Counted from the stretch's first letter, positions 31,490 through 40,410 are shown. The stretch is DNA of 47,344 nucleotides from an uncultured Clostridia bacterium (GCA_944386385.1 CALXAV010000014.1:1-47344); one strand, 5' to 3'. Numbers and translations: made by a program. Notes: generated by a model from the letters alone, not told the origin.

Positions 31490-31705
31490 TCACTTATCTT
31501 TCTTTTTTATATCTATTAATTTCCTTAAATGATTACAAATTTCTTCATCTGTCATATTTAATGCTGAAACAATTTTAGCATAGGTATCTACTTTTGGGAT
31601 AGTTATATCGTTTTCAATTCTAAAAATAGTTTTTCTATCTAGACCAGTTTTTTCTGATAATTTTTCTTGTGTGATTTTAGCTCGCTTTCTATATTCTTGT
31701 AACAT
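31490..31705 (-). CDS. Small XRE-family regulator with adjacent operators
   Basis: A 71-residue HTH protein from the ATG at 31705, which follows AAGGTGGG; an ATG 22 codons earlier lies upstream of that site. MLQEYRKRAKITQEKLSEKT and GLDRKTIFRIENDITIPKVD form the XRE HTH; the C-terminus is a short helix and a Lys-rich tail. It is divergent from the prepilin/LRR gene at 31841. Two copies of a CATATATG palindrome lie in the gap, one inside the downstream gene's promoter, so this protein probably represses that gene and perhaps itself. Confidence 0.82.
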   Translation of the reverse strand: MLQEYRKRAKITQEKLSEKTGLDRKTIFRIENDITIPKVDTYAKIVSALNMTDEEICNHLRKLIDIKKKDK

Positions 31706-31764
31706 AAACCCACCTTCAATAAACAAATTATAATTAATTTTATAATAAATTATTTTATTAGTCA

Positions 31765-31793
31765 TTGACATATATGCCCCATTTTGCTATAAT
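31765..31793 (+). promoter_or_regulatory. Promoter of the prepilin/LRR gene with embedded operator
   Basis: TTGACA at 31765-31770 and TATAAT at 31788-31793 are 17 bases apart. The spacer contains GACATATATGCCCC (31767-31780), an imperfect copy of the palindrome at 31805. Confidence 0.8.
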
Positions 31794-31804
31794 TTATTCA
31801 AAAA

Positions 31805-31820
31805 GAGGCATATATGCCTC
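31805..31820. promoter_or_regulatory. Perfect 16-bp operator palindrome
   Basis: GAGGCATATATGCCTC is a perfect palindrome just downstream of the transcription start. Its CATATATG core lies exactly 40 bases (about four helical turns) from that in the promoter spacer, which suits co-operative binding by the divergent XRE protein. Confidence 0.65.
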
Positions 31821-31840
31821 AAAAATACAAGGGGGATAAA

Positions 31841-33097
31841 ATGATAGAAACAAATGAAAAAGGAATTACACTAATAGCCTTAGTAATTACAATCATTGTA
31901 CTTCTAATATTAGCTGGTGTTTCAATTGCAATGTTAACAGGGGAGAATGGAATATTAACTCAAGCACAAAATGCTAAGAAAACGACTGAAATAAGTGAGG
32001 AAGAAGAAATAATTAGTTTGGCTGCTAATGAAGCTATTATAAATAATAATGAATTAACACAAAATAGTTTACAAAAAGTATTGGATAGTCAATTAGGAAC
32101 AGAAAAAACAGCTGTTACTTATAATATAGATGGAACATTATCAATTATGTTTATGGATACAATGAGAAATTATAAACTTGATAATAGTACAGTCGAGAAT
32201 GATATAGATTTTAATGAAGCATTTAAAACACAAGTAGCACCTACATCACAAGATGAAGAAAGAAATAGTAATGTGATAGGAATAGGAACTGATGGAAAAG
32301 CAGTTGATATGGATTTATGGAATTATTATAAAATGGAAGATGGTAGTTATGCTTTAAATACAAAAGAAGTGTATGAAACGTATCAAGGAAATTCCAGAGT
32401 TCCAGGGTATTTGGGTACATATACTGCGAATGGAGAAATAATTGGATCAGTCCCACAATATATATCAGAAGATGGAGGAAAGAATTTTTATCCAGTTACA
32501 AATATGGGAAATACTTTTTTTGGTGAAAAAGATTTAAAGGTAGAACCAAAAATTCCGGTTACGGTTACAAGTTTATTATGTACCTTTTCAGGATGTAATT
32601 TAAAAAATGTTACTAATATTCTTCCAAGATGTGAAAGGTTAGTTTGGACATTTGAAATTAATGATGAATTGGTTAATAGCATAGAAATTCCTTATGGTGT
32701 CATAGGTTTAATAGGAACATTCAATAAATGTAGTTCGTTAGAAGCTATACCTAAATTGCCTGAAAATTTAGAAAATATGAGCAATGCTTTTGCATATTGT
32801 GCTAGCTTGAAACAATTGTGTGAAATACCGAGTACTGTAAAGAATATGGAGTGTACATTTTGGTATGATACAGGTCTTGAATATATAGAAATAACAATTC
32901 CTGAAAATGTTACAAATATTCATCAAACTTTTGCTTTTTGTACTAATTTGGAAGGAATAATAACAATAAACTCTAATCTGGAAAATCATGAGAATTTTTT
33001 ACAAGGTACTACTAAATCTATAACCCTTACTGGAAAAAGTGATATACTTAATCAATTGGCATATATGGATAATGTTGTAGTAAAAAAATTAGATTAA
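31841..33097 (+). CDS. Prepilin-like N-terminus fused to a BspA-type leucine-rich domain
   Basis: A 418-residue protein from ATG 31841 (GGGGG upstream; the earlier ATG at 31814 lies in the operator region). The N-terminus EKGITLIALVITIIVLLILA then GVSIAMLTGENGILTQAQ is nearly identical to that of the gene at 29031. A spacer domain follows (FMDTMRNYKLDNSTVE), then repeats of the LRR_5/BspA kind: CTFSGCNLKNVTNILP, GTFNKCSSLEAIPKLPENLE, NAFAYCASLKQLCEIPST, CTFWYDTGLEYIEITIPENV and QTFAFCTNLEGIITI. BspA-like repeats mediate surface binding. Probably a secreted pilin-like adhesin, switched by the divergent XRE regulator. Confidence 0.82.
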   Translation: MIETNEKGITLIALVITIIVLLILAGVSIAMLTGENGILTQAQNAKKTTEISEEEEIISLAANEAIINNNELTQNSLQKVLDSQLGTEKTAVTYNIDGTLSIMFMDTMRNYKLDNSTVENDIDFNEAFKTQVAPTSQDEERNSNVIGIGTDGKAVDMDLWNYYKMEDGSYALNTKEVYETYQGNSRVPGYLGTYTANGEIIGSVPQYISEDGGKNFYPVTNMGNTFFGEKDLKVEPKIPVTVTSLLCTFSGCNLKNVTNILPRCERLVWTFEINDELVNSIEIPYGVIGLIGTFNKCSSLEAIPKLPENLENMSNAFAYCASLKQLCEIPSTVKNMECTFWYDTGLEYIEITIPENVTNIHQTFAFCTNLEGIITINSNLENHENFLQGTTKSITLTGKSDILNQLAYMDNVVVKKLD

Positions 33098-33119
33098 TAA
33101 AAGATAAGTTTTGGTCATA

Positions 33120-33147
33120 AATAGTAAGCTAGTAGCTTGCTATTTTT
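33120..33147 (+). terminator. Rho-independent terminator after the LRR gene
   Basis: AATAGTAAGC and GCTTGCTATT pair around a short loop, followed by Ts. Confidence 0.75.
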
Positions 33148-33188
33148 TGCTTTCTGTTATAAAATCTAAGGAAAGAAAGAGAAGATGA

Positions 33189-33245
33189 AGATGTGTCCCC
33201 AATGCGAATTTTTTTACGCATAGGAAACGTCCCTAACGCGAAATA
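33189..33245 (+). repeat. GGGAC-family intergenic repeat, type 2 (copy E)
   Basis: AGATGTGTCCCCAATGCGAA opens the element, a TTTTTACGCA middle follows, and GGAAACGTCCCTAACGCGAA closes it. It is the inverse-oriented match of copy D and lies directly before addB. Confidence 0.6.
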
Positions 33246-33255
33246 GGAGGTAAGG

Positions 33256-36200
33256 ATGGGCTTAAGACTTATTTATGGAAAATCTGGTAGTGGCAAAAGT
33301 AGTTATTGTTTTTCAGAGATTGTAAGATTAATTGAACAAGAACATGAAAAGAAAATCTTTATAATAACACCAGAACAATTTTCGTTTACAGCAGAGAGAA
33401 AACTTATGGATGAAATGGAAAAGTTGGGAAGTAGTGCGGCTATTTATGCAGAGGTAATAACTTTAAGCAGAATGGCTTATCGTGTCATGCAAGAAGTTGG
33501 GGGAGATAATGAACATCTTTCAAAATGTGGAAAGGCTATGCTTATTTATTCAATATTAAGTAACAATCAAAAGAATTTAAAATTTTTAGGCAAGTCAGAT
33601 GAAAATATTGATTTAAGTATGAGAGCTATTACTGAGTTTAAAAAGCATGGTGTGGGGGTAGAAGATTTACTAAGTGAAATAGATAAAACAGAAGATGTTT
33701 ATTTAAAAAATAAATTACAAGATATGGCATTAATTTATCAGGGGTTTGAAGAGAAAATCTCAGGAAGCTATATAGAAGATACAGATTTATTAACGATACT
33801 TGCTGAGAATTTAAGTAAGGTAGATTTAGTAAAAGACAGCATCATATTTATAGATGAATTTGCTGGATTTACTTATCAAGAATATCAAGTTATTAAAGAA
33901 ATGCTTGCCTTAGCAAAAGAAGTAAATATAACAATGTGTGTAGACGATTTAGATTTTAATACTAATCCTGATATTGATATTTATTATCCAAATAAATTAA
34001 CAGTAAAGAGACTATTAGACTTAGCTAAAGAAAATGATATTGGGACAGAAGAGTTTGTACATTTAGAAACTGAGCCTCGTTTTAAAACAGAAGAATTAAA
34101 ATTTTTAAGTAACAATTTATATAATCCTAAATCCACAAAATATGGAAAAGATGTGGAAAACTTATCTATTTTTCTTGCTAAAAATGAATATTCAGAAGTA
34201 GAAGAAGTAGCAAGGAGAATACAAAAGTTAATAAGAGAAGAAAATATGCGTTATAACGATATATCAATAATAACTAAAAATATAGAAGGTTACTCATCAC
34301 TAGTTAGAGCTATTTTTAGAGAGTATGATATACCTGTTTTTATAGATGAAAAAAGAGATTTAAACCAAAATGTAATAGTACAATATGTACTTTCTATATT
34401 AGAAATTTTAACTAAAAACTTTTCTTCTGAGTCTATATTTAGCTATATAAAACTAGGATTTTTTGATTATGAGAAAGAAGAAATTTTTAAATTAGAAAAT
34501 TATTGTAATAAATGGGGTATTAAATTAAATAAATGGAAAAAAGATTTTACATATGAGCTAGATAATGAAAATAAGAAAAATGAAGTTCAAAGATTAAATG
34601 AAATAAGAAAAGAAATAATAAATCCTTTACTTAAATTACAAGATAATATGAGAGAAGAAAGAACTGCTAAAAATATTACTAAATTGTTATACAACTTTTT
34701 AATTTCTCAAAATATAGAAGAAAAGATAGCAGACAAGGTAAGAGAATTAGAAGAAATTAATTTAGTAGATTTAGCAAATGAATATAAAGAGAGTTATCAG
34801 ATAATACTAGATATTTTCGATGAAATTGTTTTAATATTTGATGAAGACAAAATGACAGTTGATAAATATCAAAAGATATTAAAGATAGGTCTAAAAAATA
34901 GTGGACTTGGAAAAATACCAGGAACAGCTGACCAAGTAATCTTGGGTGATGTTGATAGGTCAAGAAGTCATAAGGTAAAAGTAGTGTTTATCTTAGGTTT
35001 AAATGATGGAAGTTTTCCAAGCGTAAATAAAGATGAAGGATTTTTAGATGATAGTGATAGAGAGGTTTTAAAACAAGATGGAATAGAACTTGCAAATGGT
35101 ACAATAGATCAGTTATATGAAGATAAATTTAATATCTATAAAGCTTTTACAACAGCTGAAGAAAAGATATATTTATCATATAGTTCATCAGATAAAGATG
35201 GAAAATCATTAAGACCTTCAGTGCTAATTACACAAATTAAGAAAATGTATCCAAAATTAAAAGAAGAAAGTGATGTAATAACTAAAAAATATGAACTTGT
35301 AAATAAAGAGGTTACATATGAAGAATTAATAGAAAACATTGCAAAAATAAGAAATAAAGAAGAAATAGACGAAGTATGGTATCAAATATATAATTATTAT
35401 AAAGCTCAAGAAGGATGGAATAAGAAACTACAAGAAGATTTAGAAGGATTAAGATACACTAATTTACCAGAAGATATAAAACAAGAAAACATTGATAAAC
35501 TATATGGTAATACATTAAAAACAAGTATATCAAGACTAGAAAAATATAGAGGTTGTCCTTTTTCATATTATTTACAATATGGACTAAAATTAAAAGAAAA
35601 AGAAAGCTTAAAAATACAAAGTTTTGATACAGGTTCATTTATGCATGAAACAATTGATAACTTCTTTGAATATGTTAGACAAGAAAATTTAAATCTAGCA
35701 GAAATAGAGGAAGAACAAATTTTAGAAATTGTATCTAAAATAGTAAATGAAAGTTTAAAACTAAATAAAAACTTTATATTTACAGCTACAACTAAATATA
35801 AAGTTTTAGTTAGAAGATTAAAAAAGATAGTTGCAAAAGCGTTAAAGTATATCATTCAAACAATTATATATAGCGATTTTTCTGTAGAAGGAACAGAAGT
35901 AGAATTTAGTGAAAAAGGTAAGTATAAACCGATTATTTTAGAATTAGAAAATGGTAAGAAAATAGAAATAACAGGAAAAATAGATAGAATAGATACGTCA
36001 TCTAGTGAAGACGGAAAATACTTAAGAATTATAGATTATAAATCATCAGCAAAAAATATTGACTTAAATGAAGTATATGCAGGACTACAAATACAGCTTT
36101 TAACATATACAGATGCAATATGTAGAGAAGAAGATATAATGCCAGCAGGAATATTCTATTTTTCACTATTAGAACAAATTGCTAATGCAGATAAAAGAAT

Positions 36201-36624
36201 AGATGAAGAACAAATAGAAGAGTTAATTAGGAAAAACTTTAGAATGAAAGGCTTAATAATAGCTGACGTAAAGATTATAAAGATGAATGATAATACTTTA
36301 CAATCAGGAAGTTCAAAATTAGTTCCAGCAGCGATAACTTCTAAAGGAAGTGTGAATGAAAAATGGACAAATGGTGTAAAACAAGAGGAGTTCAAAGTTT
36401 TACAAGATTATATCTATAAAACTATAAAAGATATTTCAAGAGAAATCCTAAGTGGAAAAATAGATTTAAAACCATATAATAAGCAAGGAAAAACACCTTG
36501 TGAATATTGTGAGTACAAGGCAATATGTGGATTTAATCCAAGACTTAACAACAATAAATATAATTATATAGACAAAAAGTCAAAAGATGAAATTCTAATG
36601 AAAATGAAAAATGAGACAAAATAG
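33256..36624 (+). CDS. addB: AddB subunit of the AddAB helicase-nuclease
   Basis: A 1122-residue protein of the clostridial AddB type. The UvrD-like P-loop GKSGSGKSSY is at residues 8-17, followed by IFIITPEQFSFTAERKLMDE. The C-terminal RecB-like nuclease domain has MHETIDNFF and LRIIDYKSSAKNID (Asp and Lys of the PD-(D/E)XK core). The 4Fe-4S staple is the Cys in RGCPFSYYL plus C-E-Y-C-E-Y-K-A-I-C near the end. With AddA it resects double-strand breaks and generates recombinogenic ends at Chi. The next gene is pgeF rather than addA, which is usually adjacent. The ribosome binding site is GGAGG at seven bases. Confidence 0.93.
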   Translation: MGLRLIYGKSGSGKSSYCFSEIVRLIEQEHEKKIFIITPEQFSFTAERKLMDEMEKLGSSAAIYAEVITLSRMAYRVMQEVGGDNEHLSKCGKAMLIYSILSNNQKNLKFLGKSDENIDLSMRAITEFKKHGVGVEDLLSEIDKTEDVYLKNKLQDMALIYQGFEEKISGSYIEDTDLLTILAENLSKVDLVKDSIIFIDEFAGFTYQEYQVIKEMLALAKEVNITMCVDDLDFNTNPDIDIYYPNKLTVKRLLDLAKENDIGTEEFVHLETEPRFKTEELKFLSNNLYNPKSTKYGKDVENLSIFLAKNEYSEVEEVARRIQKLIREENMRYNDISIITKNIEGYSSLVRAIFREYDIPVFIDEKRDLNQNVIVQYVLSILEILTKNFSSESIFSYIKLGFFDYEKEEIFKLENYCNKWGIKLNKWKKDFTYELDNENKKNEVQRLNEIRKEIINPLLKLQDNMREERTAKNITKLLYNFLISQNIEEKIADKVRELEEINLVDLANEYKESYQIILDIFDEIVLIFDEDKMTVDKYQKILKIGLKNSGLGKIPGTADQVILGDVDRSRSHKVKVVFILGLNDGSFPSVNKDEGFLDDSDREVLKQDGIELANGTIDQLYEDKFNIYKAFTTAEEKIYLSYSSSDKDGKSLRPSVLITQIKKMYPKLKEESDVITKKYELVNKEVTYEELIENIAKIRNKEEIDEVWYQIYNYYKAQEGWNKKLQEDLEGLRYTNLPEDIKQENIDKLYGNTLKTSISRLEKYRGCPFSYYLQYGLKLKEKESLKIQSFDTGSFMHETIDNFFEYVRQENLNLAEIEEEQILEIVSKIVNESLKLNKNFIFTATTKYKVLVRRLKKIVAKALKYIIQTIIYSDFSVEGTEVEFSEKGKYKPIILELENGKKIEITGKIDRIDTSSSEDGKYLRIIDYKSSAKNIDLNEVYAGLQIQLLTYTDAICREEDIMPAGIFYFSLLEQIANADKRIDEEQIEELIRKNFRMKGLIIADVKIIKMNDNTLQSGSSKLVPAAITSKGSVNEKWTNGVKQEEFKVLQDYIYKTIKDISREILSGKIDLKPYNKQGKTPCEYCEYKAICGFNPRLNNNKYNYIDKKSKDEILMKMKNETK

Positions 36625-36700
36625 GGACGGGCATCAAATGTATCATTTTGAAAAATAATGTAAATTTGAGACAAAAAAGTCCCGTCCCCATTTGTCTCAA
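36624..36700 (+). repeat. GGGAC-family intergenic repeat, type 1 (copy F)
   Basis: It opens GGGACGGGCATCAAATG and closes AGTCCCGTCCCCATTTGTCT, so its ends can pair (GGGACGGG with CCCGTCCC). It matches copy A read on the minus strand. It lies between addB and pgeF. Confidence 0.65.
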
Positions 36701-36710
36701 AGGAGGAAAG

Positions 36711-37562
36711 ATGGATTTATCAAATGAAAATGTGATTCATGTAAAAAAAGATGGTATTGAATATTTACAATTTAGAAAATTGTTAGAATATAAAGATATA
36801 ATAAATCATGTATATTCATTAGGAACAGATATGGATTTTAGAACTTCAAGAGCAAATAGTGAATTATCTAAAGAAGAATATGCGAATTCATTAAATAATT
36901 ATGATAAGTTATGTAGGACAATTGGTTGTGATTATAGAAATTTAATAAAAGGTATTCAAAGGCATACAAATAATGTTAAGGTTGTATCAGAAAAAATAAA
37001 TAAAGATACTCCTGATTTCAGATGTAAAGAATATGAAAATATTGATGGGTTAATTACTAATAAAGATAATTTTATTTTAGCAAGTACTAGTGCTGATTGT
37101 ATTTCATTACTATTCTTTGACCCTGTAAAAAAAGTGATTTCAAATGTACATTCAGGTTGGAAAGGAACTCTTCAAAGGATATCTATAAAAACAGTAGGAA
37201 AAATGGAAGCAGAATTTGGATGTAATCCAGAAGATATAATTGCTTGTATTTGTCCATCAATTAGAAAATGTCATTTTGAAGTAGAAGAAAATGTAAAAGA
37301 ACTGTTTGAGAATGAATTTCAAGATTTAGGAGAAGAAAATTTAAAAGAAATAATTGAGAAAAAAACACCAAGCAGAAAATGGCTTATTGACACAGTTCTA
37401 ATAAACAAAATAATATTAGAAAGAGAAGGGGTAAAAAGAGAAAATATAATCGATAGTAAAATCTGTACAATGTGCAACCCTGGAATGTTACATTCATATA
37501 GAGTGGAAAGAGAAAATTATGGATTAAATACAGCTTTAATAGAATTAAAGGAGAAAAAATAA
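36711..37562 (+). CDS. pgeF: PgeF/YlmD-type purine nucleoside phosphorylase (multicopper polyphenol oxidase fold)
   Basis: A 283-residue protein from ATG 36711 (AAAGGAGG; an upstream in-frame ATG lies inside the repeat). RHTNNVKVVSE, STSADCISLLFFDP, VHSGWKGTLQRISIKTV and the metal-binding CPSIRKCHFEVEE, then CTMCNPGMLHSYRVERENYG, are family hallmarks (His and Cys zinc ligands). YlmD/PgeF proteins act as purine phosphorylase/adenosine deaminase or as peptidoglycan editing factors; earlier laccase labels are doubtful. An LD-carboxypeptidase gene begins one base after the stop, which favours the peptidoglycan role. Confidence 0.85.
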   Translation: MDLSNENVIHVKKDGIEYLQFRKLLEYKDIINHVYSLGTDMDFRTSRANSELSKEEYANSLNNYDKLCRTIGCDYRNLIKGIQRHTNNVKVVSEKINKDTPDFRCKEYENIDGLITNKDNFILASTSADCISLLFFDPVKKVISNVHSGWKGTLQRISIKTVGKMEAEFGCNPEDIIACICPSIRKCHFEVEENVKELFENEFQDLGEENLKEIIEKKTPSRKWLIDTVLINKIILEREGVKRENIIDSKICTMCNPGMLHSYRVERENYGLNTALIELKEKK

Positions 37563-37563
37563 T

Positions 37564-38487
37564 ATGATAATTCCAAATAAATTAAAAAAAGGTGATACAA
37601 TAGGAGTTGTTGCACCATCAAATCCAATAGTTGGAGATAATATAGAAGAAATTATGAGAGCAAAAGAAAAGGTAGAAAAAGACGGGTTTAAAGTAGAGTT
37701 TTCAAAAAATCTTTTTTCTAATACATGTGACTACAGTAGTACAGCAAAAGAAAAAGCAGAAGATATCAATTATATGTTTTCTAATAAAAATATAAAAATG
37801 ATATGGTGTGCAAAAGGTGGAGAAAATTCAAATTCTACTTTTGAATATCTGGATTATGATATAATAAGGAAAAATCCAAAGATTATCTGTGGATATAGTG
37901 ATATAACATCAATTACAAATATCATAACTGCAAAAACTGGGATTGTTACATTTAGTGGGACAAACTTTAAAACAATTGCAACAGATGAAACGGACTTTAG
38001 TTATAATGAAGCAATAAAACGTTTTGTTGATTGTGATCTGAGTTTAGGAACACAAGAAGACTATAAAGTGTTAAATGAAGGAATGGCAGAGGGAGAGTTA
38101 ATAGGTGGAAATCTTAGTTTAACAAGAGGATTGGTAGAAGGAAAATATAAGATAGATTTTAAAGATAAAATATTATTTTTAGAAGAACTAGGATTTGAAA
38201 CAGGTCCTGCTATGGCTAGTAATTACTTATATTATATGAAACAAAATGGTGCGTTCAACAAAATAAAAGGATTATGGATAGGAAGTTATAACCACGAAAG
38301 TCAAATTTCTTTAGAGAAAATAATTTTAGATGTAATTGGAGATGAATATAATTTTCCTATTATAAAATCAGATAATTTTGGTCATATTGAACAAAAAATA
38401 GTAATACCAATTGGAACAAAAGCAAGAATAGACACAATTTCAAAAGAAAAGATAACACTATTAGAGAGATGTGTAAATGATATATAG
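37564..38487 (+). CDS. LD-carboxypeptidase (S66 family)
   Basis: A 307-residue S66 peptidase. N-terminal LKKGDTIGVVAPSNPI, WCAKGGENSNSTFEYLDYD, the nucleophile Ser in CGYSDITSI, the catalytic Glu region in GGNLSLTRGL to FLEELGFE, and the His in SDNFGHIEQKIVIPIG. It cleaves the tetrapeptide LD bond in peptidoglycan recycling, or a microcin-immunity-type bond. No signal peptide is seen, so it is cytoplasmic. It follows pgeF with one base between stop and start and precedes the uracil-DNA glycosylase gene by 12 bases, forming one operon. Confidence 0.87.
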   Translation: MIIPNKLKKGDTIGVVAPSNPIVGDNIEEIMRAKEKVEKDGFKVEFSKNLFSNTCDYSSTAKEKAEDINYMFSNKNIKMIWCAKGGENSNSTFEYLDYDIIRKNPKIICGYSDITSITNIITAKTGIVTFSGTNFKTIATDETDFSYNEAIKRFVDCDLSLGTQEDYKVLNEGMAEGELIGGNLSLTRGLVEGKYKIDFKDKILFLEELGFETGPAMASNYLYYMKQNGAFNKIKGLWIGSYNHESQISLEKIILDVIGDEYNFPIIKSDNFGHIEQKIVIPIGTKARIDTISKEKITLLERCVNDI

Positions 38488-38499
38488 AAGGAGAAAGAA

Positions 38500-39052
38500 A
38501 TGTACGACAATTGGGAAGAGTTAGAAGAATCTATAAAAGGTTGTAATAAGTGTAAATTGTGTAATGGAAGAACCAATATTGTATTTGGAACTGGAAATAA
38601 AAATGCTAGATTAATGTTTATTGGAGAAGGACCTGGAGCAGACGAGGACAGACTTCGGGGAGCCTTTTGTAGGTAGAGCAGGTAAACTAATGAATCTAGC
38701 TTTTCAAGCAATAGGATTAAAAAGGGAAGAAGTCTATATTGCAAATATTGTAAAATGTAGACCACCGGGAAACCGTAATCCAGAAGAGGATGAATGTGAA
38801 GCTTGTATGAATTATTTAAGAAACCAAGTAATATTAGTAAAACCAGAAATAATAGTACTTCTTGGAAGTGTTGCACTAAAACATATACTAGGAAAAGAAT
38901 ATGGAATAACGGCTTCTAGAGGAAAATGGATGGAGAAAAAAGGAATTAAATATATGCCAACATGGCATCCAGCAGCACTTTTAAGAGATGAAACTAAGAA
39001 AATAGATTTTGTAAATGACTTACAACTTGTAATGAAAGAATTGAACAAGTAG
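38500..39052 (+). pseudogene. Family-4 uracil-DNA glycosylase with a single-base frameshift
   Basis: The start at ATG 38500 (AAGGAG upstream) encodes a normal Type 4 UDG N-terminus: CNKCKLCNGRTNIVFGTGN, then LMFIGEGPGADEDR. One extra base near 38653 (AGA-C-TTC-GGG) then shifts the frame, which stops at 38674. Removing one C restores DEDRFGEPFVGRAGKLMN and the rest of the enzyme (CRPPGNRNPEEDEC, LLGSVALKHILG, TWHPAALLRDETKK) to the stop at 39052. All four Fe-S Cys and the catalytic motifs survive across the two frames. It may be a sequencing or assembly error, a recent pseudogene, or a phase-variable gene. The second part alone could start at 38621, without a ribosome binding site. Confidence 0.85.
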
Positions 39053-39060
39053 TATAGCAA

Positions 39061-39089
39061 TTGACGTAAATGTATATATGTAATAAAAT
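39061..39089 (+). promoter_or_regulatory. Promoter of the GltD-like gene
   Basis: TTGACG at 39061-39066 and TAAAAT at 39084-39089 are 17 bases apart. Confidence 0.65.
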
Positions 39090-39117
39090 ATAGCAAAATG
39101 TTTATAGGGAGAAGAAG

Positions 39118-40395
39118 ATGGAAGGAATAAAAGAAAAAGCAGATTATTGTTTAAATTGTAAAGTGAAACCTTGCTCAAATAAAGGATGTCCACTTCATAA
39201 TGAAATACCAGATTTTATAAAAGAGGTAAAGGAAGGAAATATTGATAAAGCATATGAAATATTATGTAAGACAACAGTCCTTCAAGGAGTTTGTGGAAGG
39301 ATTTGTCCTCACCAAAAACAATGCCAAGGGTCTTGTGTAAGAGGAATAAAAGGAGAACCAGTTCAAATTGGAGATTTAGAGGCATTTGTTTTTGATAAGG
39401 CTATGGAAAAAGGTAACTCTTTATCAAAAGTCTGGAGTGAAGAAATAAAAGAAAATAAGAAAGTTTTAGGAGATAAAAAAGTAGCTGTAATAGGTGGAGG
39501 ACCAGCAGGTTTAACAGCTGCAGCATTTTTAGCTAAAGAAGGAGTAGAAGTTACAATATATGAAAAATATGATTATTTGGGTGGACTTTTAGTACATGGT
39601 ATTCCTGATTTTAGGCTTGATAAAAAAATTGTAAGACAAACAGTAGATAACATTCTAGATTTAGGTATTAAAGTAAGATTTGGAAAAGTTCTTGGAAAAA
39701 ACTTTAGTTTAGATGATTTAGAAGAAGAATATGATGCTATATTTTTAGCTTTTGGAGCAAATTGTTCTTCAAAGATGGGAGTAGAAGGAGAAGAACTAGA
39801 TGGTGTATATGGAGGAAATGAATTATTAGAATATAATATGCATCCAAATTATGAAGGAAAAGTAGTTGCTGTTGCAGGTGGCGGAAATGTAGCAATGGAC
39901 TGTGCAAGAACTATAAAAAGACTTGGAGCAAAGGAAGTAAAAGTAGTATATAGAAGAGCAAGAGAACAAATGCCAGCTGAAGATAAAGAAGTAGAAGAGG
40001 CAATGGAAGAAGGAGTAGAATTTCTATTCCAAAATAATATAGTAAAAATTACTGGAGAAAATAAAGTAGAAAAATTAGAGTTAATAAAGACAGAGTTAGT
40101 TCAAAAAGAAGGAGACGCTAGACTTTCTCCTGTAAACGTAGAAGGAAGTAACTATATAATTGACGCGGATTATGTTGTTATGGCATTAGGAGCAAATCCT
40201 GAATCTTTTGTAAAAGATTTAAATTTAAGTCTAAATAAATGGGGAAATATTGAAGTAAATGAAAATTATGAAACTTCAAGAGTTAAAATATATGCAGGAG
40301 GAGACTTGGCAGGAGTAAGAGGAACTGTAGCATGGGCAGCATTTTCTGGAAGAGAAGCAGCAAAGAAAATAGTAGAAAAGTTAAAAGAAGCTTAA
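39118..40395 (+). CDS. GltD/NfnB-like FAD-NAD(P)H-dependent oxidoreductase
   Basis: A 425-residue flavoprotein of the glutamate synthase small-subunit family. An N-terminal cysteine-rich region (CLNCKVKPCSNKGCPLH, GVCGRICPHQKQCQGSCVRG) should bind two 4Fe-4S clusters. The FAD-binding GGGPAGLTAAAFLAKEG is near residues 126-142, and NAD(P)H-binding AGGGNVAMDCARTIKRLG near 258-275. ALGANPESF and IYAGGDLAGVRGTVAWA close the fold. Without the large subunit nearby it may act alone, as electron-transfer partner for another enzyme, or in bifurcation like NfnB. The unit is monocistronic. Confidence 0.87.
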   Translation: MEGIKEKADYCLNCKVKPCSNKGCPLHNEIPDFIKEVKEGNIDKAYEILCKTTVLQGVCGRICPHQKQCQGSCVRGIKGEPVQIGDLEAFVFDKAMEKGNSLSKVWSEEIKENKKVLGDKKVAVIGGGPAGLTAAAFLAKEGVEVTIYEKYDYLGGLLVHGIPDFRLDKKIVRQTVDNILDLGIKVRFGKVLGKNFSLDDLEEEYDAIFLAFGANCSSKMGVEGEELDGVYGGNELLEYNMHPNYEGKVVAVAGGGNVAMDCARTIKRLGAKEVKVVYRRAREQMPAEDKEVEEAMEEGVEFLFQNNIVKITGENKVEKLELIKTELVQKEGDARLSPVNVEGSNYIIDADYVVMALGANPESFVKDLNLSLNKWGNIEVNENYETSRVKIYAGGDLAGVRGTVAWAAFSGREAAKKIVEKLKEA

Positions 40396-40410
40396 ATTTT
40401 AAGCTTCTTT
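40384..40410. terminator. Bidirectional terminator overlapping the GltD-like stop codon
   Basis: AAAGAAGCTTAAA and its reverse complement form a near-perfect palindrome with T-runs on both strands, serving the convergent gene pair. Confidence 0.85.

Noticed and set aside
38382-38876. 164-codon minus-strand ORF over the UDG region
   Set aside because: It is antisense to clear UDG and LD-carboxypeptidase motifs and is Leu/Phe-rich shadow sequence.
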